A stretch of DNA of 5,200 nucleotides from an uncultured Clostridia bacterium (GCA_934183045.1 CAKPRW010000085.1:1-5200); one strand, 5' to 3'; shown: positions 1 through 5,195, counted from the stretch's first letter. A program made the numbers and translations. The notes: a model not told the origin generated them from the letters alone.

Positions 1-84
1 ACAGAGCACACTTTTCCCGCATCCTGACTCTCCTACAATGGCCAGAACTTCGCCCTTTTTTAATGCAAAAGAGACAGACCACAT
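1..84 (-). pseudogene. 5'-truncated ABC transporter ATP-binding protein (oligopeptide/dipeptide type), runs off window
   Basis: Reading the minus strand leftwards from about base 84, the frame gives SVSFALKKGE, then LAIVGESGCGKS with the complete Walker A (P-loop) motif, and leaves the window at base 1. A GESGCGKS P-loop preceded by a VSF-x-LKKGE strand is typical of the OppD/DppD/NikD family of peptide or nickel importer ATPases, which bind and hydrolyse ATP on the cytoplasmic face. The usual 25-30 residues before this strand are missing. The only in-frame ATG (82-84) has no ribosome binding site, and an in-frame TAA, the end of the murI fragment, lies at 118-120. The stretch is richer in G+C than the rest of the window. 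I infer a gene that lost its 5' end, or a chimeric join. The downstream part lies outside the window, so the family is secure but the substrate is not. Confidence 0.7.
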
Positions 85-132
85 ATTCCATGCAATCTGT
101 CTCTTCTCACATCTATTTTACAATTCTGTCTC
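69..132. repeat. short repeats at the murI/ABC junction: inverted pair plus a third direct copy
   Basis: AAGAGACAGA at 69-78 and TCTGTCTCTT at 96-105 form a perfect 10-base inverted repeat around a 17-base loop. A further TCTGTCTC copy sits at 125-132. On the minus strand the hairpin is followed by only four Ts, so it could act as a weak terminator after the murI stop. Its right-hand half on that strand also encodes part of the conserved ABC SVSF strand, so at least that arm is coding sequence. The pattern could be chance, or micro-homology that took part in the rearrangement. Confidence 0.45.
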
Positions 133-423
133 CATCTTCCCTGACGGATTTTCATCAAAATTATTTCTTAAAAATTTTACAGCTTTGGCACTTGCTGTGT
201 TACAAGCTATAACAATTGCTTTGCAGTTCATATTTATCAATTTTTCCACTATTTCATCACATATTGTTAATATTTCTGCATGGCTTTTATCACCATATGG
301 ATTATTTTTTGAATCACTATAATATATGTAATTTTCATTTGGTAACATTTTTATTATCTCTCTTAAAACTGTTACTCCCCCAATTCCAGAATCAAAAATT
401 CCTATATTTCCATTGCAGTCCAT
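118..423 (-). pseudogene. murI: glutamate racemase MurI, N-terminal fragment
   Basis: Glutamate racemase makes D-glutamate for peptidoglycan in the cytoplasm. Visible hallmarks are GIFDSGIGG (residues 8-16, with substrate-binding D11-S12), NPYGDKS (41-47) and IACNTASA (72-79), which carries the first catalytic cysteine C74. Homology ends near residue 90 (FLRNNFD). The last 11 residues look unrelated, and a stop comes at residue 102, whereas the family is about 260 residues long. The second catalytic cysteine (GCTH motif) and the whole second lobe are absent, so the product should be inactive. I start it at the ATG at 421-423 because GGAGG at 429-433 lies five bases upstream; a TTG at 433-435 overlaps that site. 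It follows the membrane-protein gene by 14 bases, so the two are probably co-transcribed. Whether the truncation is biological or an assembly artefact cannot be told here. Confidence 0.9.
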
Positions 424-437
424 TCTTTCCTCCAATT

Positions 438-1118
438 TTATTTAATTTTTGTCTCTACTTTGTTTTTTATTTTTACTTTAATGTCCTTTAAGTTAGGATA
501 TGCATCCATTAATCTTCTATGTAACCATGATTTCTCTCTTAAAATTTGTTTTACTTTTTCCGTTATCTCTTGCGTATTATCTTTTACTAATTTGCTTCCT
601 TCAATGTTTACAGTTGATATTATATTTGATGAAACTATATTATCTATAATAAATACAATAAATAATATAATAGATATAATATTAAGCACTGTTGTAGGTA
701 TAGCTTGATATGCATTTAACAAAATTGGATTTGTAACATACATTATCATTACTCCTAATAATCCAAATGGTACCAATGTTTCCAAGCAAATACGTCCATT
801 AATATTAAATTTTTTATTGCTATAGTCCCACCATCTTGCATGGAACTTTTTCTCCATAAAATAACTTGTAAAGTATTCAATAATAGAGCATATTAATACT
901 GACATTACGAACAGTACAAAAACATCATAAGTGTATTTTTTTAATAATATACTTATGGCTAATGCTCCCCATCCATAAATTGGGCAATATGGGCCTATTA
1001 AAAATCCTCTATTTATAAATTTTTTAAACTGTACTAATTTACATGTAACTTCCATGCACCACCCTAAAAATGCATATGACATAAATAATAAAAAATATAT
1101 TTCAATTTGGTTTAACAT
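438..1118 (-). CDS. CmpB-type putative ABC-transporter membrane protein (PF06541 family)
   Basis: A 226-residue integral membrane protein with about five predicted transmembrane helices (roughly residues 5-24, 42-60, 64-88, 112-134 and 142-165), then a charged cytoplasmic-type tail of about 55 residues rich in Lys. Family signatures are FLGWCME (17-23), NRGFLIGPYCPIYG (36-49), EYFTS (81-85), ARWWDYS (94-100) and NGRICLE (107-113), which fit the 'putative ABC-transporter type IV' family common in Firmicutes. The biochemical function of this family is not established, and no ATPase partner is adjacent. I choose the ATG at 1116-1118 because GGGAG (1127-1131) lies eight bases upstream. The upstream in-frame ATG (1131-1133) overlaps that site and is only a few bases from the predicted transcription start. 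murI follows closely, suggesting one transcript. Confidence 0.85.
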   Translation of the reverse strand: MLNQIEIYFLLFMSYAFLGWCMEVTCKLVQFKKFINRGFLIGPYCPIYGWGALAISILLKKYTYDVFVLFVMSVLICSIIEYFTSYFMEKKFHARWWDYSNKKFNINGRICLETLVPFGLLGVMIMYVTNPILLNAYQAIPTTVLNIISIILFIVFIIDNIVSSNIISTVNIEGSKLVKDNTQEITEKVKQILREKSWLHRRLMDAYPNLKDIKVKIKNKVETKIK

Positions 1119-1126
1119 TTTTTTAT

Positions 1127-1131
1127 CTCCC
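1127..1131 (-). promoter_or_regulatory. ribosome binding site deciding the start of the CmpB-type gene
   Basis: GGGAG on the minus strand, eight bases before ATG 1116-1118. It overlaps the alternative upstream ATG (1131-1133), so translation most likely begins at the inner ATG. Confidence 0.75.
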
Positions 1132-1145
1132 ATTTTTTTCTACAT

Positions 1146-1174
1146 ATTATATATCTCTTCTATTCATATTTCAA
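1146..1174 (-). promoter_or_regulatory. sigma-A promoter for the CmpB-type gene and murI
   Basis: On the minus strand, TTGAAA (1169-1174) and TATAAT (1146-1151) are separated by exactly 17 bases, a near-consensus housekeeping promoter. The predicted start near base 1139 gives a leader of about 20 bases. It is divergent from the plus-strand promoter at 1198-1226. Confidence 0.8.
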
Positions 1175-1197
1175 TACTTTTTAAAATATCTATCAAA

Positions 1198-1226
1198 TTG
1201 ATTTTTTATGTAAATTATGTTATAAT
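1198..1226 (+). promoter_or_regulatory. extended -10 sigma-A promoter for the orphan plus-strand gene
   Basis: TTGATT (1198-1203), a 17-base spacer and TATAAT (1221-1226), with TG at 1218-1219 forming an extended -10. This is the strongest-looking promoter in the window. The predicted start near 1233 gives a leader of about 40 bases. Only 23 bases separate its -35 from that of the divergent promoter at 1146-1174. Confidence 0.82.
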
Positions 1227-1273
1227 TAAGTGTAGTAGTAACTCAAATGTAGCACATGAAAGGAGTCATAAGT

Positions 1274-1822
1274 ATGACCATTAAAGAAATGAAAGAAAGT
1301 TTTGTAACTGAAAACCGGCTATTTTCTGTAAAGAATCGCGACGTGATTCCCTTATCTGAAGAATTAGCTCTTAAGATTAATTGCTATGCTTTCGCAATCG
1401 GATGTTTATGTCCTAGCGAAACAGGTGAAGATTACGTCCCTGGTTTCACAGAAAATTCCCCTTACGAATCACAGGAAGATTTAACCCAAAAGGTTATCCT
1501 TGATTTAACAAATTTGGGAAGATCCTTTAGAAAGCTCAGTTTGTTTGGGCCACGTGATCTAAAGGAAAATGAATATCTAATTAAGTTGTTTTACACACAA
1601 CCCTCTAAAGATATGCCGTGTGGTGATTTTCATTTTCTTCGTCAAAACAAAGAAACTAAAATTTGGTATCACAAACCTGGTTTTTATAATCAGCCTGTTG
1701 TTGCCTCAATTGTTAACAGTTCAGAAACCATTTTGGATCCTGACGAATTAGTCTTTGTAGATCAAGAAACTAAAAAACCATATATCTACTACCCAATTTG
1801 TTATTTTGCAATAGAAGAATAA
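1274..1822 (+). CDS. hypothetical protein with NCYAFA and WxHKPG motifs; possible papain-like cysteine fold
   Basis: A 182-residue soluble protein with no signal peptide or membrane segment. I do not recognise a named family with certainty. Notable motifs are NCYAFA (residues 36-41, C37), a YVPGF stretch (54-58), GDFHFLRQ (117-124, H120), WYHKPG (131-136, H133) and ILDPDE (153-158). The order Cys, His, then a polar residue, with the Cys in an N-C-Y-A context, recalls papain/NlpC-like cysteine hydrolases; that comparison is inference only. Start: the ATG at 1274-1276, with AAAGGAG at 1259-1265 eight bases before it. An upstream in-frame ATG (1256-1258) overlaps this site. It is the only plus-strand gene, has its own strong promoter and terminator, and uses C/G-ending codons (CGC, GTG, CCC, TAC, GTC, ATC) more than its neighbours, which suggests acquisition by transfer. 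Confidence 0.8.
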   Translation: MTIKEMKESFVTENRLFSVKNRDVIPLSEELALKINCYAFAIGCLCPSETGEDYVPGFTENSPYESQEDLTQKVILDLTNLGRSFRKLSLFGPRDLKENEYLIKLFYTQPSKDMPCGDFHFLRQNKETKIWYHKPGFYNQPVVASIVNSSETILDPDELVFVDQETKKPYIYYPICYFAIEE

Positions 1823-1843
1823 GATTCTGTTTCTACGCAAAAC

Positions 1844-1886
1844 AAAGACCGAAATCATGATATGATTTTGGTCTCTTTCTTTTTCT
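1844..1886 (+). terminator. strong intrinsic terminator, probably bidirectional
   Basis: AGACCGAAATCA (1846-1857) pairs with TGATTTTGGTCT (1863-1874), giving 12 pairs including one G-U and a five-base loop, followed by a T/C-rich tract ending in TTTTT. It lies 24 bases past the stop of the plus-strand gene. On the minus strand the same stem is followed by TTTGTTTTG, so it can also end the flavoprotein transcript that converges from the right. Confidence 0.88.
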
Positions 1887-1920
1887 ACCATATAATTTTA
1901 TCGAATAAAGTTGGTAGAAA
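1882..1920. repeat. inverted repeat spanning the flavoprotein stop codon
   Basis: TTTCTACCA (1882-1890) and TGGTAGAAA (1912-1920) are a perfect nine-base inverted repeat with a 21-base loop holding the stop codon of the flavoprotein gene (1898-1900). No T-tract follows on the minus strand, so it is not a terminator alone. It could stabilise the transcript end next to the main hairpin, or be chance. Confidence 0.35.
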
Positions 1921-2518
1921 TAATATCTTCGTTTTTAGGAAAATCTATACCGGCCTTTTTTCCCTCTTCAATACATTTTAATAACCAAGCCATATTATTT
2001 CCTAAAGTTCTCATTGTTTGCATTCCTTCTTCATCTTTTAAAACCTCTTCAGGTTTATTGCCATGTACCATATTCCAATATTGAGAAGAAACAATAGGCA
2101 TATTACTTATACTAAAATATTTATTAACCTCATCTAATGTTGCAGTTGCACCTCCTCTTCGACAACTAGCTACAGCAGTGGCTACTTTATTTGAAAATAA
2201 TTTTCTTCTTCCATAAAATACTCTATCCATAAACGAAGACAACATTCCTGAACTTGCTGCAAAATGTACTGGTGTTCCAAAGACAAATCCATCTGTATGA
2301 GGCACTTTTTCTAGAAATTCATTTACTTTATCATCCATGAAACATTTTCCATTTTTCAAACAGTTTCCACAACCAATACATCCAGCCATTGGTTTTGCAC
2401 CTAACCAAAATAATTCTGTTTCTATGTTATTTTTATTTAAAGTAGTTTCTACCTCTTTCAATGCTGTATATGTACACCCCTTTTCATGTGGACTTCCATT
2501 TACTAATATTACTTTCAC
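1898..2518 (-). CDS. flavodoxin-fold NAD(P)H-dependent FMN reductase with Isf-like iron-sulfur motif
   Basis: A 206-residue cytoplasmic flavoprotein. The N-terminal strand and loop (KVILVNGSPHEKG, residues 2-14) is the FMN-phosphate-binding signature of the NADPH-dependent FMN reductase/WrbA-like family. GTPVHFAASSG (80-90) followed by the FMDR helix (95-98) is the conserved second flavin loop. Cysteines C47, C50, C53 and C59 form CxxCxxCx5C, the compact motif that holds a [4Fe-4S] cluster in archaeal Isf-type iron-sulfur flavoproteins. By family knowledge it would move electrons between NAD(P)H or ferredoxin and an unknown acceptor in an anaerobe. The ATG start at 2516-2518 has AAAGGAG upstream (GGAG at 2529-2532, ten-base gap). 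It is monocistronic, between the terminators at 1844-1886 and 2653-2690. Family is confident; the Fe-S cluster is likely; the substrate is unknown. Confidence 0.88.
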   Translation of the reverse strand: MKVILVNGSPHEKGCTYTALKEVETTLNKNNIETELFWLGAKPMAGCIGCGNCLKNGKCFMDDKVNEFLEKVPHTDGFVFGTPVHFAASSGMLSSFMDRVFYGRRKLFSNKVATAVASCRRGGATATLDEVNKYFSISNMPIVSSQYWNMVHGNKPEEVLKDEEGMQTMRTLGNNMAWLLKCIEEGKKAGIDFPKNEDIISTNFIR

Positions 2519-2652
2519 TTTTTTTCAGCTCCTTTACTATTTTTCTTATATTATTATATTATCACTTTCATTTATTGTATGCTTAAATATAATAATATAT
2601 GTTTATTTTTAATATTATATCACACATATTAAGCACTTCTTAAATTCATATT
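2519..2652 (-). promoter_or_regulatory. A/T-rich promoter region of the flavoprotein gene
   Basis: This stretch upstream of the flavoprotein gene holds no gene. The best promoter element on the minus strand is TATAAT at 2614-2619 preceded by TGA (2620-2622), an extended -10, with only a weak -35-like TTAAGA 18 bases further upstream. That start would give a leader of roughly 90 bases. Several other TATAAT-like strings occur in such A/T-rich DNA, so the exact start is uncertain. Confidence 0.4.
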
Positions 2653-2690
2653 AAAAATAGCAGTATTATATAAAATACTACTATTTATTT
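2653..2690 (-). terminator. hairpin closing the four-gene operon, overlapping the HD gene stop codon
   Basis: AAATAG-C-AGTATT (2655-2667) pairs with AATACT-A-CTATTT (2674-2686), 12 base pairs with one C/A mismatch and a six-base loop. On the minus strand it is followed by TTAA, a poor U-tract. On the plus strand it is followed by TTTATTTTTTT but has no gene upstream. The TAG stop of the HD gene (2681-2683) lies inside the stem. Confidence 0.6.
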
Positions 2691-3169
2691 TTTTGCAATT
2701 CCTTTAATTTATTTAATTCGCTATTTAAATCTTTTTCAAAAACTGTATCTTTTGCTAAATCAATAAACCATTTCTCTGTCTCTTTAATATATTTTTCTTG
2801 AAATTCTTTTGGAGTAAGATTAGTTTCTTTTAAATTATGAATTCTATCTGCTAATTTTACCATTCTTGCCATATCATTTTTCATGATTCTTTCTATATAT
2901 TCAGCCATTATATATCCTTTTTCTTTTGTTACTAGCCTTACTGCCTCAGCAATTTCTAAATTAGAAATTTTTAATATTTCTTCATATGTAGTATCTGTAT
3001 CTTCTAACAAATCATGAAATAATCCAGCTATTTGATAATCTTTCGAAAATCCTTTTTGTTTTAATATTTTGCTTACTTCAACAGGATGCAAGTAATATGG
3101 TGTTCCTTGTATCCTGTTTTGATTATTATGTTTTTTTCTTATAAATTCTACATATTCTTCTATTTCCAT
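2681..3169 (-). CDS. stand-alone HD-domain (p)ppGpp hydrolase (small alarmone hydrolase, Mesh1-like)
   Basis: A 162-residue cytoplasmic protein that matches only the hydrolase half of RelA/SpoT enzymes, which remove pyrophosphate from (p)ppGpp using a metal ion. Conserved positions are R19, H28 in YYLHPVEV, the H52-D53 pair in AGLFHDLLEDTDTT with E56-D57, and D108 and N112 in KLADRIHN. The spacings R19-H28 (9) and H28-H52 (24) equal those of the hydrolase site in Rel from Streptococcus as I recall it. There is no synthetase, TGS or ACT domain, so it should only degrade alarmones or related nucleotides. The C-terminal 45 residues are lysine-rich and helical. The ATG at 3167-3169 has AAGGAA upstream. 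It follows tcdA by 27 bases and is the last gene of the operon. A different nucleotide substrate cannot be excluded. Confidence 0.85.
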   Translation of the reverse strand: MEIEEYVEFIRKKHNNQNRIQGTPYYLHPVEVSKILKQKGFSKDYQIAGLFHDLLEDTDTTYEEILKISNLEIAEAVRLVTKEKGYIMAEYIERIMKNDMARMVKLADRIHNLKETNLTPKEFQEKYIKETEKWFIDLAKDTVFEKDLNSELNKLKELQKNK

Positions 3170-3196
3170 ATTTATTCCTTTTTAATACAAAATTTT

Positions 3197-3934
3197 TTAT
3201 TTAATTAGATCTTTTATAACCTCTCCAGCAATCATTAATCCAGCAACTGATGGAACAAATGAAATGCTTCCTGGTACTTGTTGTTTTTTACTTCCACTTT
3301 TCTCTAATTCACTTTTTATTTCATTTTTTACTATATTATTTGTTGATTTTACTGGTGTTTCTTTTGAATATAATACTTTCAAGTTTTGTATTCCTCTGTT
3401 TTTTAGTTCTTTCCTCATAACTTTTGCCAATGGACACACACTAGTTTTGTTAATTGTAGTAATTTCAAACATATGTGGATTAAGTTTATTTCCTGTTCCC
3501 ATTGAAGATATTATTGGAATATTAAGTTTATTGCAATTTACAACTAATTCTATTTTTGCAGTTACTGTATCTATACTATCTACAACATAATCTAAAGATT
3601 TATCTAATATTTCAACATCTGAATCTGGCATATAGAATTCTTTGTATGTTTCTACTTTAGCATTTGGATTTATTTCAAGTATTCTTTCTTCCATAAGATC
3701 AACTTTATAACTTCCAATTGTTTTTGTTGTAGCAATAAGTTGTCTATTTAAATTTGTTAAAGAAACTTTATCATTATCTACTAATACAAAGTTACCTACT
3801 CCTGCACGTACTAAGCCTTCAACTACAAATGATCCTACTCCTCCTATTCCAAATATAGCCACTTTTGATTTATTTAGTTTTTCTATTGAATCTTCTCCTA
3901 TTAGTAATTCTGTTCTTGAAAATTGGTTTAACAT
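3197..3934 (-). CDS. tcdA: tRNA threonylcarbamoyladenosine dehydratase TcdA (CsdL), E1/ThiF-like
   Basis: A 245-residue E1-like enzyme, full length for the family. TcdA uses ATP to cyclise N6-threonylcarbamoyladenosine (t6A) at position 37 of ANN-decoding tRNAs to ct6A. The N-terminal RTELLIG and the Rossmann glycine motif GIGGVG (residues 29-34), LVDNDKVSLTNLNRQ (51-65, with D53, N61 and R64 for ATP/Mg), DSIDT (119-123), SSMGTGNKLNP (143-153) and CPLAKVMRKELK (167-178) match the TcdA branch rather than ThiF or MoeB. The usual zinc-binding CxxC pairs of MoeB are absent, as expected for TcdA. The C-terminus GSISFVPSVAGLMIAGEVIKDLI is also typical. ATG at 3932-3934, with AAGGAAGAG upstream. It lies 39 bases after the CMD-cupin gene and 27 before the HD hydrolase, so it is probably an operon member. 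Confidence 0.92.
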   Translation of the reverse strand: MLNQFSRTELLIGEDSIEKLNKSKVAIFGIGGVGSFVVEGLVRAGVGNFVLVDNDKVSLTNLNRQLIATTKTIGSYKVDLMEERILEINPNAKVETYKEFYMPDSDVEILDKSLDYVVDSIDTVTAKIELVVNCNKLNIPIISSMGTGNKLNPHMFEITTINKTSVCPLAKVMRKELKNRGIQNLKVLYSKETPVKSTNNIVKNEIKSELEKSGSKKQQVPGSISFVPSVAGLMIAGEVIKDLIK

Positions 3935-3973
3935 TTTTAGTCTCTTCCTTTTTATTGTTTATATTTACATATA

Positions 3974-4708
3974 TTATAATTTATCATATTCTTCATCAGT
4001 TACAGGCACACACCATTCGTTTGATGTGTTTTCTCCAGGGACTTCAATAGCTAGATGACTAAACCATGAATCTTTCTTTGCTCCATGCCAATGTTTAACA
4101 TTTGCAGGAATTGTTACTATATCTCCTGGTTTTAAACTTTGAGCCGGTTTTCCTTCTTCTTGATACCAACCTTCTCCATCTACACATACTAATATTTGTC
4201 CTCCACATTTAGTAGCTTTATGAATATGCCAATTGTTTCTACATCTTGGTTCAAATGTTACATTTGCTATAAATATATTTTCTGTTTTTGCTAATGGTTT
4301 TAAATAAGAATTTCCTATAAAATATTTAGCATAATTTACATTAGGTTCTCCTTGACCAAATATTCCACCATGTTCTGAATCTTTATTTTTTTCGTCACCA
4401 TATACTTCTTCTATTAATGCAAAAGCACTCCAAGCTTTAGGCCATCCGCTATAAAAAGCTAATTGTGTAACAATTTCCACTGCTTCAGTTTTAGTTACTC
4501 CGTGTTTTTTTCCTATAATAAAATGTGATTTTAATTGTGGAAATAGTCCTTGTGCCATTAAAGCTGATATTGTTATCATACTTCTATCTCTTAATGATAA
4601 TTTATCCTCTCTTGACCATACTTCTCCAAATAACACATCATCATTTAATTCCGCAAATTTAGGTGCTAATTCCCCTAAATTATCTCTACCTGCTGTTTGT
4701 TTTTCCAT
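3974..4708 (-). CDS. carboxymuconolactone-decarboxylase-like domain fused to a cupin domain
   Basis: A 244-residue two-domain cytoplasmic protein. Residues about 12-105 match the CMD/AhpD-like helical domain (RDRSMITISALMAQG at 40-54, then a helix with HFIIGKKHGVTKTE and QLAFYSGWPKAW). It has no CxxC, so it is not an AhpD-type peroxidase. Residues about 144-225 form a cupin barrel: motif 1 has H161 and H163 with Q171 in the usual Glu place, and motif 2 is GDIVTIPANVKHWH with H206 and H208, giving a plausible metal site. The reaction is unknown; many such fusions are annotated only by domain. It follows the AdhR-like regulator gene by 41 bases, an arrangement like B. subtilis yraC beside yraB/adhR, so a role in aldehyde or quinone stress is a reasonable inference. 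The ATG start at 4706-4708 has AGAGAGG upstream. Confidence 0.87.
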   Translation of the reverse strand: MEKQTAGRDNLGELAPKFAELNDDVLFGEVWSREDKLSLRDRSMITISALMAQGLFPQLKSHFIIGKKHGVTKTEAVEIVTQLAFYSGWPKAWSAFALIEEVYGDEKNKDSEHGGIFGQGEPNVNYAKYFIGNSYLKPLAKTENIFIANVTFEPRCRNNWHIHKATKCGGQILVCVDGEGWYQEEGKPAQSLKPGDIVTIPANVKHWHGAKKDSWFSHLAIEVPGENTSNEWCVPVTDEEYDKL

Positions 4709-4749
4709 ACTCTATTCCTCTCTTTATCAACTAATTCGTAATAATTTCA

Positions 4750-5133
4750 TTATGGTTCTTCCATAAAATCTTTTCTCTTACCCTCTTCGATTTCGTTATA
4801 TAATTTTATTTTATAATCTAATCGATCTAATGTATTTTTTATTTCTTTTTGCTTTCCTAATAAGACTTCTCTTTGTTCCATTAATAATTGTTTTCTAGCT
4901 CCAACTGTCTTTTTTCCTTGTCTAAATAATGTCATATATTCTATTAATGCTTCAATTGGCATTCCAGTAGATCTCATACATTTTATGAATTCAACCCATT
5001 TACATGATTGTTCATCAAAATCTCTTATTCCTGATTTTGTTCTAGGAATTTTAGGTAATAGACCTATTCTTTCATAATATCTAATTGTATCTTGTGTTAA
5101 ATCATATTTTTTGCTTACTTCTGCTATTGTCAC
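4750..5133 (-). CDS. MerR-family regulator, AdhR/NmlR-like with Cys52
   Basis: A 127-residue DNA-binding regulator. Residues 1-30 are the MerR winged helix (TIAEVSKKYDLTQDTIRYYE), followed by the wing (RTKSGIRDFDE, 31-41) and a long dimerisation coiled coil (about 75-118). The segment CKWVEFIKCMRSTG (44-57) places a cysteine at position 52, and the region around it closely resembles my memory of Bacillus subtilis AdhR (YraB), where Cys52 senses formaldehyde and methylglyoxal. The C-terminus lacks the metal-binding cysteines of MerR, CueR or ZntR. It starts with GTG at 5131-5133, supported by AAAGGAGG six bases upstream. As the first gene of the operon it probably autoregulates and controls the CMD-cupin gene. 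Family is near certain; the aldehyde ligand is inference. Confidence 0.92.
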   Translation of the reverse strand: MTIAEVSKKYDLTQDTIRYYERIGLLPKIPRTKSGIRDFDEQSCKWVEFIKCMRSTGMPIEALIEYMTLFRQGKKTVGARKQLLMEQREVLLGKQKEIKNTLDRLDYKIKLYNEIEEGKRKDFMEEP

Positions 5134-5164
5134 AGTAATCCTCCTTTACATTGTCCTTATATAT

Positions 5165-5195
5165 TTTATACATTAATAAGTTACTTAAACTTGTT
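5165..5195 (-). promoter_or_regulatory. candidate MerR-type promoter/operator upstream of the regulator gene
   Basis: On the minus strand a TATAAA (5165-5170) lies about 30 bases before the GTG start, and a perfect 11-base palindrome TAAGTAACTTA (5177-5187, odd centre) sits just upstream. That is where MerR proteins bind between -10 and -35. No good -35 is visible at 17 bases; AACAAG lies at 19, the long spacing typical of MerR-activated promoters. The match is weak and the DNA is A/T-rich. Confidence 0.35.

Noticed and set aside
38..322. Plus-strand open frame antisense to the murI fragment and the ABC fragment
   Set aside because: Phe/Ser/Leu-rich translation typical of the reverse complement of A/T-rich genes; no ribosome binding site; the minus strand carries clear MurI and Walker A motifs.
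1256..1273. Upstream in-frame ATG as the start of the plus-strand gene
   Set aside because: The AAAGGAG ribosome binding site (1259-1265) would lie inside the coding region; the ATG at 1274 has ideal spacing from it.
1054..1284. Plus-strand open frame crossing the divergent promoter region
   Set aside because: It runs through both promoters and the ribosome binding site of the real gene at 1274, has no RBS of its own, and its start is antisense to the CmpB-type gene.
2337..2612. Plus-strand open frame antisense to the flavoprotein gene
   Set aside because: Low-complexity Phe/Ile-rich product, no RBS, overlaps a confident gene and its promoter region.
3973..4001. TATAAT at 3973-3978 (minus) as an internal promoter for tcdA
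   Set aside because: It overlaps the CMD-cupin stop codon and has no -35-like hexamer at 16-18 bases and no extended -10; such hexamers arise easily in this A/T-rich DNA.
3264..4050. Plus-strand open frames antisense to tcdA and the CMD-cupin gene
   Set aside because: Hydrophobic shadow translations without RBS or promoter; the opposite strand has full-length recognised proteins.
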